DNA from: Plesiocystis pacifica SIR-1
GTDB taxonomy: Bacteria; Myxococcota_A; Polyangia; Nannocystales; Nannocystaceae
Assembly: GCF_000170895.1 (NCBI RefSeq)
Contig: NZ_ABCS01000037.1
Coordinates: forward strand, 1-64,000
DNA: 64,000 nt
Reading direction: 5' to 3'
Under the pieces are notes generated by a model. That model saw nothing but the letters and a program-made list of their open reading frames with translations, was not told the origin of the DNA and made no database searches. This document shows positions 7,728-15,376 of the stretch, one piece after another. The translations under genes and the position numbers were made by a program. Position 1 is the first letter of the stretch. The number at the start of each line of letters is the position of its first letter.

Positions 7728-10700
7728 ACCGGAAGGCCTACCTCGACCGTGGTGAGCAGCGCGAGGTCGCGGGGCCCGAGCAGTTTGTAGGACGTCGACG
7801 GGAGAAGCAGGCTTTGATCCGTGTCTTGCGTCAGCGCGAGTATGCAGGGGCACTGATCCACGCTGTGGGGCTCCAGGGGAAATCGAGCCTCGCTGCACGA
7901 GTTGCCGACCGACTTTCGTCCACACACGATCTGATCGTCGTGTTCGGTCGATACGACCGGCTCTACGTGTTCGATCAGATCGCCGATGGGATGACTGACC
8001 GCAACGCGGCGAAGAGGTGGGAGGAGGAGTGGCGAGCGGGCGTGGTCAAAGACGAGGCGACTTTCTTGGACGCGTTGCGGACGCTGCTCGAAGGCTCTTG
8101 CCGAGGAGGAACGAAGCTGCGCCCCGTCCTCCTCATTGTCGACGACCTCGAGCGTATCCTCGAGCCTGTCTCCGGGGGGCGCCATGAAGTGGATCCCGTA
8201 CATGCTGGGGTCTTGCGAGCGATCGTCTCAGCCTTCGACCGCGCCGAGACCGAGTCTGCGCTGCTGTTGACCTCACGATTTGAGTTCGGCCTCGCTGGGC
8301 CTCGGGGAGAGCCGCTGGCGCCCGCGCGCTTGTGGGAGCTCGCTCTCCCTCCGATGAAGACACACGAGGCTGAAAAGCAGATCCTCGCGGCAGGTGATGG
8401 TGACCGAACGCTGAGTAAGGAGGCCCTCGATGATGCTGTTGACGCGGGCATGGGCAACGCTGGCATTCTGGCGGTGCTGACCACTCTGGCGTGCAACGAT
8501 GTCCAGCGATTCACTCGCGCTATCGATGACATGCGGCACTTGCGGGAGACCGGAGAAGAGCCGACGGAGGACGCGCTACGGGAGCGCTTGGCCAAGCTCG
8601 CGTTGGGGGAGCTCTTGAGCTTGCTGAGCGCAGGTGAGCAGGCACTCATGCGCGCGTCGACCATCTTTGAGGAGCCGTTTCCGGCCTCGCTTGCACCACA
8701 TCTGGCCCAACTGATTGGAGCCGGTGTTGATAGTCCTGCACGTCTGCGGGCCCTCGGTATCTGGGAGGTTTGGCCGGACACCGCTTGCGAAAGCCTTGGA
8801 ATCAACGCCCTCGTACGAGCCCACTGCTGCGGGCTGCCGGCGGGCGCCCTGTCCAGGGCGGAGGCTGAGGGGCTGGCGGCCGCGATCTTGCCGGAGCTAG
8901 AGCGCGTCCGCAGCAATCCGGCGGGGGCACCGAGAGGAACCGCTGCTTGGCAGCTCGTTCGTTTGGCACTTTTGGCGGACTCTGCCCAGACCGCGGCAGA
9001 CCACGGTGCTGCCGCACTGGTCCATGCACGGCGGGCCTATGGTGCTCGGGTTGCGTCTGCGTGGGCTGAGGACGTCCTCGGGTGCGCGACCTCTTCCGGA
9101 GGTGCCCCCCCCATCATGCTCTTGCGGGCGGCTGCAGCCGCCAAGCGCAATTCGAGCGCGGATGACGCTCTCCGAGCGCAGGTTTTGCTCGAGCAAGCAG
9201 TTGAGCTCCTCGAGCAAGAGGGCCGGCCCTCAGCAATGAGTGATGAAGATGAGGGGCACTTGTTGCTCGACCATGGCCAGTTCGTTGTCCAGCGCGACCC
9301 AGATGCTGCGCTGGCGATGTTTCAGCGGGCACATGCTTTGTTGGATGGTCGTGGGGCTGCGGATGGTCGTGGGGCTGCGGTTGCCCTCGGAGGCATCGCC
9401 CGCATCCGGGTCGACAAGGGCCAGGTCGACGAGGCTCTCACCCTTCATCAAGAGCGCCTGGAAGTGTTCGAGAAGCTGGGGGACGCCCGGTCGAGGGCGG
9501 TCACCCTCGGAGACATCGCCCGCATCCGGGTCTCCAAGGGCCAGGTCGACGAGGCTCTCGCCCTTCATCAAGAGGAACTAGAGGTCTACGAGAAGCTGGG
9601 GGACGCCCGGTCGAGGGCGGTCACCCTCGGAGACATCGCCCGCATCCGGGTCGACAAGGGCCAGGTCGACGAGGCTCTCGCCCTTCATCAAGAGCGCCTG
9701 GAAGTGTTCGAGAAGCTGGGGGACGCCCGGTCGAGGGCGGTCACCCTCGGAGACATCGCCCGCATCCGGGTCGACAAGGGCCAGGTCGACGAGGCTCTCG
9801 CCCTTCATCAAGAGCGCCTGGAAGTGTTCGAGAAGCTGGGGGACGCCCGGTCGAGGGCGGTCACCCTCGGAGACATCGCCCGCATCCGGGTCGACAAGGG
9901 CCAGGTCGACGAGGCTCTCGCCCTTCATCAGGAAATGCTCGAAGTGTTCGAGAAGCTGGGGGACGCCCGGTCGAGGGCGGTCACCCTCGGAGACATCGCC
10001 CGCATCCGGGTCTCCAAGGGCCAGGTCGACGAGGCTCTCGCCCTTCATCAAGAGCGCCTGGAAGTGTTCGAGAAGCTGGGGGACGCCCGGTCGAGGGCGG
10101 TCACCCTCGGAGACATCGCCCGCATCCGGGTCGACAAGGGCCAGGTCGACGAGGCTCTCGCCCTTCATCAAGAGCGCCTGGAAGTGTTCGAGAAGCTGGG
10201 GGACGCCCGGTCGAGGGCGGTCACCCTCGGAGACATCGCCCGCATCCGGGTCGACAAGGGCCAGGTCGACGAGGCTCTCGCCCTTCATCAAGAGCGCCTG
10301 GAAGTGTTCGAGAAGCTGGGGGACGCCCGGTCGAGGGCGGTCACCCTCGGAGACATCGCCCGCATCCGGGTCTCCAAGGGCCAGGTCGACGAGGCTCTCG
10401 CCCTTCATCAAGAGCGCCTGGAAGTGTTCGAGAAGCTGGGGGACGCCCGGTCGAGGGCGGTCACCCTCGGAGACATCGCCCGCATCCGGGTCTCCAAGGG
10501 CCAGGTCGACGAGGCTCTCGCCCTTCATCAAGAGCGCCTGGAAGTGTTCGAGAAGCTGGGGGACAAGGACGGTCAGGCTCACACACTATGGAGCCTTGGC
10601 CGAATCGCTCTCCTGGGCGGAGACAGCCAGCAAGCATACGACTGCTTGTCCGAGGCCTATCGGGCTAATCTCGAGTTGGGCCACCTCGAGGGCATTATCT

Positions 10701-10861
10701 ATGTAGGTCTGGATCTGGGCAAGCTACTCGCGGCGGCAGGCCACCGCGAAGAGGCACGAACAATACTCGAGCGCTCACTCACTGGTTTGAAACATCTGGG
10801 CCGTTCTGCGCAAGTACGACAGCTCGAAGACCTCCTCAGACAGCTCGGCGAGCCAGCTTGA
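7715..10861 (+). CDS. STAND NTPase with tandem TPRs (3' half of CHAT-STAND-TPR)
   Basis: The open frame has no good start of its own after the CHAT stop. TTG at 7715 is the first candidate and has no clear SD, which supports translation as a fusion with the CHAT frame. From TTG it has 1048 residues. FVGRRREKQAL opens the NTPase, with Walker A GLQGKSS near residue 52-58 and Walker B PVLLIVDDLE near residue 137-146. Winged-helix-like and helical segments follow to about residue 540. The rest is TPR: ten nearly identical 40-residue units, then two diverged units (GQAHTLWSLGRIALLGGDSQ and on). STAND proteins are ATP-switched sensors, and the TPR superhelix would be the ligand- or partner-binding arm that controls the CHAT protease. 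Confidence 0.8.
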   Translation: MRRLNRKAYLDRGEQREVAGPEQFVGRRREKQALIRVLRQREYAGALIHAVGLQGKSSLAARVADRLSSTHDLIVVFGRYDRLYVFDQIADGMTDRNAAKRWEEEWRAGVVKDEATFLDALRTLLEGSCRGGTKLRPVLLIVDDLERILEPVSGGRHEVDPVHAGVLRAIVSAFDRAETESALLLTSRFEFGLAGPRGEPLAPARLWELALPPMKTHEAEKQILAAGDGDRTLSKEALDDAVDAGMGNAGILAVLTTLACNDVQRFTRAIDDMRHLRETGEEPTEDALRERLAKLALGELLSLLSAGEQALMRASTIFEEPFPASLAPHLAQLIGAGVDSPARLRALGIWEVWPDTACESLGINALVRAHCCGLPAGALSRAEAEGLAAAILPELERVRSNPAGAPRGTAAWQLVRLALLADSAQTAADHGAAALVHARRAYGARVASAWAEDVLGCATSSGGAPPIMLLRAAAAAKRNSSADDALRAQVLLEQAVELLEQEGRPSAMSDEDEGHLLLDHGQFVVQRDPDAALAMFQRAHALLDGRGAADGRGAAVALGGIARIRVDKGQVDEALTLHQERLEVFEKLGDARSRAVTLGDIARIRVSKGQVDEALALHQEELEVYEKLGDARSRAVTLGDIARIRVDKGQVDEALALHQERLEVFEKLGDARSRAVTLGDIARIRVDKGQVDEALALHQERLEVFEKLGDARSRAVTLGDIARIRVDKGQVDEALALHQEMLEVFEKLGDARSRAVTLGDIARIRVSKGQVDEALALHQERLEVFEKLGDARSRAVTLGDIARIRVDKGQVDEALALHQERLEVFEKLGDARSRAVTLGDIARIRVDKGQVDEALALHQERLEVFEKLGDARSRAVTLGDIARIRVSKGQVDEALALHQERLEVFEKLGDARSRAVTLGDIARIRVSKGQVDEALALHQERLEVFEKLGDKDGQAHTLWSLGRIALLGGDSQQAYDCLSEAYRANLELGHLEGIIYVGLDLGKLLAAAGHREEARTILERSLTGLKHLGRSAQVRQLEDLLRQLGEPA
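9361..10560 (+). repeat. Ten tandem 120-bp units coding identical TPRs
   Basis: Ten head-to-tail 120-bp units code 40-residue TPRs; nine are almost identical at DNA level, silent sites included, and the first is slightly diverged. The main variation is tcgac/tctcc giving D or S before KGQVDEAL, and two units with changed ends (EELEVYEKLG, EMLEVFEKLG). Such uniformity implies recent expansion or gene conversion. Confidence 0.97.
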
Positions 10862-11344
10862 CCTCGGCTCGGAGATGACGCTCCTACTAAGGACGACCAC
10901 TGGGGGAGGCTTGAAGGTCCGGGCCGTCTCCAAGGCGTCTCCAAAACAGGCGAGGTCCCCCGAGACTCCAGCGGACTCTCGAGGACTCCCTCACCATGCC
11001 AAAACCCAAGTAATCTCGAACACCTACAGCCAAAGACGAGTCATCCCGCGGGGTTAGGGTTCACGGCTGTAGTGTGTTCAAGTCTCCTTGCCTCCATCCC
11101 GAAACGGGCAGCTAGAACACTCTAGCTGCCCGTTTTCAATTCAGGCCTCGAGCGGTGCCATCATGGTGCCATGGTTTGGAGCTCGTGAGCTCCCTCCGAG
11201 CTGTCAGGAACAGTCGTCGTTGTCTTTGTTCGACCCTTGCAGGTCCCGCCGAGAAGCTTCGCGCGGCTCGCCCGCGTTGGGAGCGTGGCGCAGGGAGGGC
11301 ATGGCGTCGTCCACGGCGACCTCTGGGAGCCCCCGCCTCGACGC
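10862..11344. other. Intergenic region between convergent genes
   Basis: No convincing gene in 483 bp between the end of the STAND-TPR gene and the end of the reverse-strand gene. It contains one strong hairpin terminator (11102-11135). A TTCAAGTC at 11077-11084 recalls a tRNA T-loop but has no pairing stem around it. Confidence 0.7.
11102..11135. terminator. Bidirectional intrinsic terminator
   Basis: A perfect 15-bp inverted repeat (AAACGGGCAGCTAGA / TCTAGCTGCCCGTTT) encloses a four-base loop ACAC. The stem ends in A-runs on the left and T-runs on the right, so it can serve both the forward conflict cassette and the reverse gene 11345-12571, which converge on it. Confidence 0.85.
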
Positions 11345-12571
11345 TCAGCCCAGCCCCGCGTGGACCTCGAAGGCCACGCCAGCGCGCACGCTCGGCGCCT
11401 CGACGGCGCGCACGGTCTCGACTGCGCCCGCGTCTACCCCGAGGCCCTCGACCCGCGCCGCCTCCCCAGGGGCGAGAGTGACGTGCACTCCCCCAAGCTC
11501 CAGCCCTGTCATCGCGGCGAGCACGGCCTTGGCGTAGCGGCTGAGGACCTCGATGTCGACGGCCTGACGCAGCGCCTCGTCAGGTGTCAGCAGGGTGATG
11601 CGCAGGGACTCGTCGGGCGCGCCGTTGACCGGGAGGTAGTGCAAGAAGCCCTCGGCGAGGGTCTCGATGCGCAGGTCGAAGCTCGGGTCGGCGAGCGGCA
11701 TGTCGAGCGCCTCACCGGCGAGCAGGCACGCCCGCGCGCGTTCCCAGGAGCTCGGATGGGCGAGCCAGGCGAAGCCGTCCTCGTGAATGCGGACCTCGTC
11801 GCGCTCCTGGCCGCTGGCGACGACCAGCATGCCCCCGGTGACGAGCTCCCCCTGGCTGCCCGGTGGGGTGATGGCGCTGGGGCCCCCCTGGCCGGGGAAC
11901 CACACGAGCTGGGCGTTGGCGGCAGCATCGGGCGCGGTCAGGAGGGCGAAGGCGGCGTCGTCGGGGCTGGCCTCGAGGAGCTGGCGCAGGGCTGGTCGCG
12001 CGCTGGGCCTGACGCGGATTCGCAGGACGCCGTGGGCGAGGAGCAGCGACACGCCGGGCACGGAGGCGCGGGCGGTCTGAAATACGAGGCTGCTGTCCTC
12101 GCCGGGGCGAGCGACGCTCGGGCGGTCGCGGTCGTTGGTCTGCGGGAAGGGGTACTGGGAGCTCAGCTGGCCCAGGCGAGCGAGGATTCGGCTGGCGCCG
12201 CCGGCCTGGGCGACGCGCAGCTCGTCGGGGTCGACGAGCACGGCGGCGAGGGCAGACTCGGGGAGCTCGGGGTCGCCGCTGCCGGCGTTGGCGTAGACGA
12301 TGCCCTGGGTCCGCGAGGACAAAAAGCCCGGGGCGCCGAAGGCCGTGAAGCCTCCGGCGTGGACGAGTTGGCCCTGCTCGGCGTGGCTGCGGATGGCGGC
12401 GATGAGCTGCTCGAGCTCGGCGCGCACGGCCTCGCCGGACTCGCCGGGGCGCAGCTGGACGGCGAAGGCGAGCTCGCGCTGGCCGAAGCGCTCGAGCCCT
12501 TCGCTGACGACGACGACTCGACCGGGAGCCTCGGGGGCTGGCGATCGACGAAACCTGGAGAACAGGCCCAT
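11345..12571 (-). CDS. Hypothetical protein, 408 aa
   Basis: Reverse strand, ATG at 12571 preceded at a 6-nt gap by TATGCT, a likely -10 element. No signal peptide; the first residues (MGLFSRFRRSP) are basic, followed by a regular alpha/beta pattern through the whole chain. It contains segments such as FAVQLRPGESGEAVRAELEQL and a C-terminal half with beta strands (VHVTLAPGEAARVEGLGV). The family is not recognised; a cytoplasmic globular protein is all that can be said. It is separated from the upstream zinc-ribbon gene on the same strand by the structured repeat at 12596-12689. Confidence 0.75.
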   Translation of the reverse strand: MGLFSRFRRSPAPEAPGRVVVVSEGLERFGQRELAFAVQLRPGESGEAVRAELEQLIAAIRSHAEQGQLVHAGGFTAFGAPGFLSSRTQGIVYANAGSGDPELPESALAAVLVDPDELRVAQAGGASRILARLGQLSSQYPFPQTNDRDRPSVARPGEDSSLVFQTARASVPGVSLLLAHGVLRIRVRPSARPALRQLLEASPDDAAFALLTAPDAAANAQLVWFPGQGGPSAITPPGSQGELVTGGMLVVASGQERDEVRIHEDGFAWLAHPSSWERARACLLAGEALDMPLADPSFDLRIETLAEGFLHYLPVNGAPDESLRITLLTPDEALRQAVDIEVLSRYAKAVLAAMTGLELGGVHVTLAPGEAARVEGLGVDAGAVETVRAVEAPSVRAGVAFEVHAGLG

Positions 12572-12577
12572 GCGGCG

Positions 12578-12583
12578 AGCATA
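12578..12583 (-). promoter_or_regulatory. Putative -10 box TATGCT
   Basis: Reads TATGCT on the reverse strand, six bases before the ATG at 12571. The spacing predicts transcription starting at or very near the start codon. Confidence 0.5.
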
Positions 12584-12595
12584 CTCCCGAAGGCT

Positions 12596-12689
12596 CAGAG
12601 TCGGCCAAAACGAGTTCTGGCCGACCCTCTGTCTACTTTAGCCGTCGTGGACGACGCCACGCCCTCCCTGCCCCACGTCCACGACTCAG
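12596..12689. repeat. Dispersed structured repeat, copy A1
   Basis: Two stem-loops in a row. The first pairs CAGAG/CTCTG outside and TCGGCCA (12601-12607)/TGGCCGA (12618-12624) inside around a loop containing AACGAGTTC. The second pairs GTCGTGGACG (12644-12653) with CGTCCACGAC (12676-12685). The 63 bp 12627-12689 match 37389-37451 with one mismatch. It begins at the stop codon of the zinc-ribbon gene on the reverse strand, so it would form its 3' untranslated end. Confidence 0.85.
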
Positions 12690-13207
12690 TGCGCCTCGCC
12701 CGAGTCTGCGAAGTTCCAGTGCGCGGGGAGGTCCGCCCCGCACAGGTCGCAGACAAACCAGCCCTCCTTGACCACGTTCCGCTCGCCGCAGGCCGGGCAG
12801 CGACGAAATACGAAGGCCCGCGTCAGCTCGGCGGGGTGGGGAACGCCGAGGGCCTCGAGGCGAGGCAGGATCGCCGACCAGCACGCGGGCTCGGGGCAGT
12901 AGCCGGTGGACTGGTTGGTGACGCCCTCGACGGCCAGCTCGGGCTCGGCGCGCAGGGTCAGCTCGCCAGCCGCGAGCACGGCCTGGCCGCCCGCGCAGGC
13001 GACGTGCTCGGAGCGGCGCGGTGCGACGCGCAGGACACCAGCGAGGGTGACCACGAAGGTCGCGGTCAGGGTGTCGGCGTCCCACTCGGGCTGCGCGCGG
13101 GCCCAACCGAGCAAGTCCGCGGGCGCGCGGATCTCCACGCCCGCGGGTGTGTCCGCGACGGCTCGGCGAATCTCCGGGGGACCGACGTAGGCGTAGATGC
13201 GCGACAC
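12686..13207 (-). CDS. Zinc-ribbon protein, 173 aa
   Basis: Reverse strand, ATG at 13207. The first 120 residues form an alpha/beta domain (YAYVGPPEIRRAVADTPAGV). The C-terminal end carries a four-Cys zinc ribbon (CPAC ... CDLC), and an extra Cys pair lies in GYCPEPACW. No membrane segment. Function unknown; the ribbon suggests binding to nucleic acid or protein. The stop codon overlaps the dispersed repeat A1. Confidence 0.75.
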   Translation of the reverse strand: MSRIYAYVGPPEIRRAVADTPAGVEIRAPADLLGWARAQPEWDADTLTATFVVTLAGVLRVAPRRSEHVACAGGQAVLAAGELTLRAEPELAVEGVTNQSTGYCPEPACWSAILPRLEALGVPHPAELTRAFVFRRCPACGERNVVKEGWFVCDLCGADLPAHWNFADSGEAH

Positions 13208-13216
13208 CTCGAGCCT

Positions 13217-13654
13217 CTACTCGGCGGGCCAGTCCGACAGGCCGCCGAGGTTGGTGACGCGGTCAAAGCCGGCCTCGAGCAGCGCGGCCTTGGCCTTCCC
13301 CGCCCGACCTCCAGACCGGCAGTAGATGACCACGGGGTGGTGCGCGTCGCCCCCGGCGAGCTCGCGGATTTCGTCGAGGCGCGCGGGGACCTCGTCGTGG
13401 CTGATGTTCACGGCGCCCTCGACGTGGCCGTCGGCGAACTCTCGTGGGGTGCGCACGTCGAGGAGCAGCGCGCCGCCGTCGACGAGCTGCTTGGCGAGGG
13501 CCGGATCGCGATCGCCGTAGGGGCCCGGCGGCAGGGCGTCGCTCGTTGGCGTGGCCGAGCTCGCGGTGGCGTCGGTTGGCTCGCTGCGGCAAGCGGGCGC
13601 GAGGGTGCAGAGCGTGAGCAGGGCGGAGGCTGCGAGCGCGCGAGACAGGCTCAT
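13217..13654 (-). CDS. Rhodanese-domain lipoprotein
   Basis: 145 residues from ATG at 13654, with a TATGAT -10 box six bases upstream. The N-terminus is a lipoprotein signal (ALLTLCTLAPAC, lipidated Cys about residue 22). The mature part is one rhodanese domain: LLLDVRTPREFADGHVEGA, then the active-site loop VVIYCRSGGRAGKA with the sulfur-accepting Cys, and a final NLGGLSDW motif. Single-domain rhodaneses transfer sulfane sulfur or act as redox sulfur carriers; here the protein would sit in the periplasm attached to a membrane. It lies 9 bp upstream of the zinc-ribbon gene, perhaps in one transcript. Confidence 0.88.
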   Translation of the reverse strand: MSLSRALAASALLTLCTLAPACRSEPTDATASSATPTSDALPPGPYGDRDPALAKQLVDGGALLLDVRTPREFADGHVEGAVNISHDEVPARLDEIRELAGGDAHHPVVIYCRSGGRAGKAKAALLEAGFDRVTNLGGLSDWPAE

Positions 13655-13660
13655 GGAACC

Positions 13661-13666
13661 ATCATA
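13661..13666 (-). promoter_or_regulatory. Putative -10 box TATGAT
   Basis: Reads TATGAT on the reverse strand, six bases from the rhodanese start codon, one mismatch from the TATAAT consensus. Implies a leaderless or nearly leaderless mRNA. Confidence 0.55.
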
Positions 13667-13702
13667 ACCGGGCGCGCCGGGAAGCCTTCACGCCCGAGCG
13701 CG

Positions 13703-14134
13703 CTACTTTGGCGCGATACCGAGGACGCGGTGATCGGCGAGCATGCAGCGATCTTGGATGACCTCCACGCCAGCCTCGCGCAGGCGCTGGGCGAAGTCCT
13801 CGTGGCGAATCCCGCTTTGCAGCCACACAGTGCGCGGCAGCGGCTGCATGGCCAGGAAGTCGTCGAGGTGCGCGGGCAAGAAGCCGGGGTGGCGGAACAC
13901 GTCGACGACGTCGATGGGCTCGCGGAGCTCGGCGAGGGTCGCCCGGAAGGGCTCGCCCCACGCCGACTCCCCCTGGCGCTGGTGCAGGGGATTGACCGGG
14001 ATGATCCGGTAGCCCTGGGCGTGGAGGTAGGCCGGGACGTAGTGGCCGGCGCGCTGGGGTTGGAGCGAAGCGCCGAGCACCGCGACGGTCTTGGCTTGCT
14101 CGAGGACGGCTCGGACACGGTCCATGTCGGTCAC
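13703..14134 (-). CDS. CoA-binding domain protein (YccU type)
   Basis: 143 residues, ATG at 14134, close to the usual length of the family. It shows the CoA-binding Rossmann pattern: TVAVLGASLQPQRAGHYVP, GYRIIPVNP, a DVVDVFRHPGFLP strand-turn, then VWLQSGIRHEDFA and a late CMLADH containing the conserved Cys. Related small proteins bind CoA non-covalently; their physiological role is not settled. Cytoplasmic. Transcribed towards the rhodanese gene, 48 bp away. Confidence 0.88.
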   Translation of the reverse strand: MTDMDRVRAVLEQAKTVAVLGASLQPQRAGHYVPAYLHAQGYRIIPVNPLHQRQGESAWGEPFRATLAELREPIDVVDVFRHPGFLPAHLDDFLAMQPLPRTVWLQSGIRHEDFAQRLREAGVEVIQDRCMLADHRVLGIAPK

Positions 14135-14180
14135 TTCGTCGACGCAGCCCGTGGGTTACGCGCGAGATCTCGCTCTACGC

Positions 14181-14186
14181 TATTCT
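14181..14186 (+). promoter_or_regulatory. Putative -10 box TATTCT
   Basis: TATTCT lies six bases before the ATG at 14193. With normal spacing the transcript would start at the A of ATG. Confidence 0.55.
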
Positions 14187-14192
14187 AAATCC

Positions 14193-14507
14193 ATGACCGA
14201 CCCCAACTTCTACCAGCCGCCGAGCGAGGATCCGTCGAGCTCCCCCACCCCGGGCTACGACTCGCTCATGCCCAACGGCTGGGTCCCCTGCCCCAACTGC
14301 GGCAGCACCCACGTCGAGATGCCGAGCTTCACGTGGTGGGGCGGCGCGGTCGGTCAAAAGCTACTCAACCACGTCAAGTGCCAGGACTGCAGCTACACCT
14401 ACAACGCCAAGACGGGCAAGTCGAACACGACGGCGATCGTCATCTACCAGGTCGTCGCCCTCGTGATCGTGCTCGGGCTGTTCTACGCCCTGGGCCTGCT
14501 CGGCTGA
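14193..14507 (+). CDS. Small zinc-ribbon membrane protein, 104 aa
   Basis: ATG at 14193 is chosen because a -10-like box lies just upstream; the longer frame from 14091 would overlap the divergent CoA-binding gene. Residues 1-30 are Pro/Ser-rich. A zinc ribbon follows (VPCPNCGS ... VKCQDCSYTYNAKTG), then one C-terminal membrane helix (IVIYQVVALVIVLGLFYALG). The ribbon is probably cytoplasmic. Function unknown. It ends 10 bp from the convergent TonB-C-like gene. Confidence 0.8.
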   Translation: MTDPNFYQPPSEDPSSSPTPGYDSLMPNGWVPCPNCGSTHVEMPSFTWWGGAVGQKLLNHVKCQDCSYTYNAKTGKSNTTAIVIYQVVALVIVLGLFYALGLLG

Positions 14508-14516
14508 GCCTGGGGC

Positions 14517-15344
14517 TCAGCGGACGCCAGACTGTGTCCAGGCAAAGCCGTAGGCCAGGGTCACACAGTCGCTCGGGAGCCCCTTGGCGAGGCTCGCGGG
14601 CATGCGCGGCAGCTTCAGCCGCTCGATCTCATGTTTGAGGCTGGCGTCGAGGTTGGCGTCGCCGGTGCTGCCCTTTTGCAGCACCCGACGCACGCTCCCG
14701 TCCGTGCACACCTGCATGCGGAAGCGATAGGGGCTCGACTTGGGGATCTGGCCGCCCCACGCGGGGACCTGCATGGCCGCGAGGGCCTTCATGACCGAGG
14801 CGGCCCAGGGGTCGCCGGAAGCCACGGCGCTCGACCACGCGTTGGCGTTGGTCAGCGGGCTGGTCGTGGGCGACGGCGACGGGTCGGGCGAAGGCGTGGG
14901 TGTCGGCGTCGGTGTGGGTGTCGGGCGGTCCGGCTTGGTCTCCGACTCGGTCACGGACTCGACCGGCTGTTCGGGCGGAGGCACGTCCTCGCTCGGCGCC
15001 TCGACATTCGGCGCATCTTCGCTCGAAGCCTCGGCCTCCGGGCTCTCCGTCGGGGCCGCCTCGTCGAGCGCATCGCCCTCGGACGCGTCGACGATCGTCC
15101 CGGGGATGAACTGGACCTCGAAGGCGGGCTCGACCTCGGCCTCAGCCGCTGGCGCCCAGGCCACCAGCCCGACCAACAACGCGAAGCTGAGCACCGTGCC
15201 CGTGGCCCCTCCCAAGGTGGGCAGCCTGTGGCTGAACACCTCCCGAAGCTCCCACGCGGCGACTCGGAAGGGCGCGGCCAGGGCCGAGCCCGGACCCGAA
15301 CGAAGAGGCGGGAGACTCACGGCACGGGCGGAGCGCTCGGGCAT
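14517..15344 (-). CDS. TonB-C/AgmX-like energy-coupling protein with Pro/Thr-rich linker
   Basis: ATG at 15344 (MPERSARAV) is chosen over longer upstream frames that run through the next gene; 275 residues. The cytoplasmic N-terminus is about 50 residues, then a membrane helix (TVLSFALLVGLVAWAPA). An acidic Pro-rich spacer follows, including a PTPTPTPTP run that could span the periplasm. The C-terminal 90 residues (PYRFRMQVCTDGSVRRV ... LKHEIERLKLP) resemble TonB_C-type domains found in many myxobacterial proteins. A role in transducing force or signal across the periplasm is an inference; no ExbB/ExbD partner is adjacent. Confidence 0.7.
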   Translation of the reverse strand: MPERSARAVSLPPLRSGPGSALAAPFRVAAWELREVFSHRLPTLGGATGTVLSFALLVGLVAWAPAAEAEVEPAFEVQFIPGTIVDASEGDALDEAAPTESPEAEASSEDAPNVEAPSEDVPPPEQPVESVTESETKPDRPTPTPTPTPTPSPDPSPSPTTSPLTNANAWSSAVASGDPWAASVMKALAAMQVPAWGGQIPKSSPYRFRMQVCTDGSVRRVLQKGSTGDANLDASLKHEIERLKLPRMPASLAKGLPSDCVTLAYGFAWTQSGVR

Positions 15345-15376
15345 GTCAGGACCGACGCGCGAACGGCCCGGAGGCT

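Noticed and set aside
9361..10560. Regular 120-bp direct repeats that could suggest a CRISPR-like array
   Set aside because: There are no spacers; the repeats abut and encode in-frame TPRs.
9578..10582. Long reverse-strand open frame of 334 codons over the TPR repeats
   Set aside because: It mirrors the forward repeat; the forward frame has TPR consensus and continues the NTPase.
11070..11100. T-loop-like TTCAAGTC that might be a tRNA or tmRNA 3' end used as an attachment site
   Set aside because: Flanking bases form no 5-bp stem, there is no CCA, and no upstream partner sequence was found.
1..11100. Left block as an integrated prophage or genomic island
   Set aside because: No integrase, capsid, portal or terminase gene and no direct repeats at its ends were found; the amidase alone is not enough.
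11237..14188. 983-codon forward open frame opposite the 11.3-14.1 kb genes
   Set aside because: It crosses four reverse-strand genes that have clear domains (rhodanese, CoA-binding, zinc ribbon).
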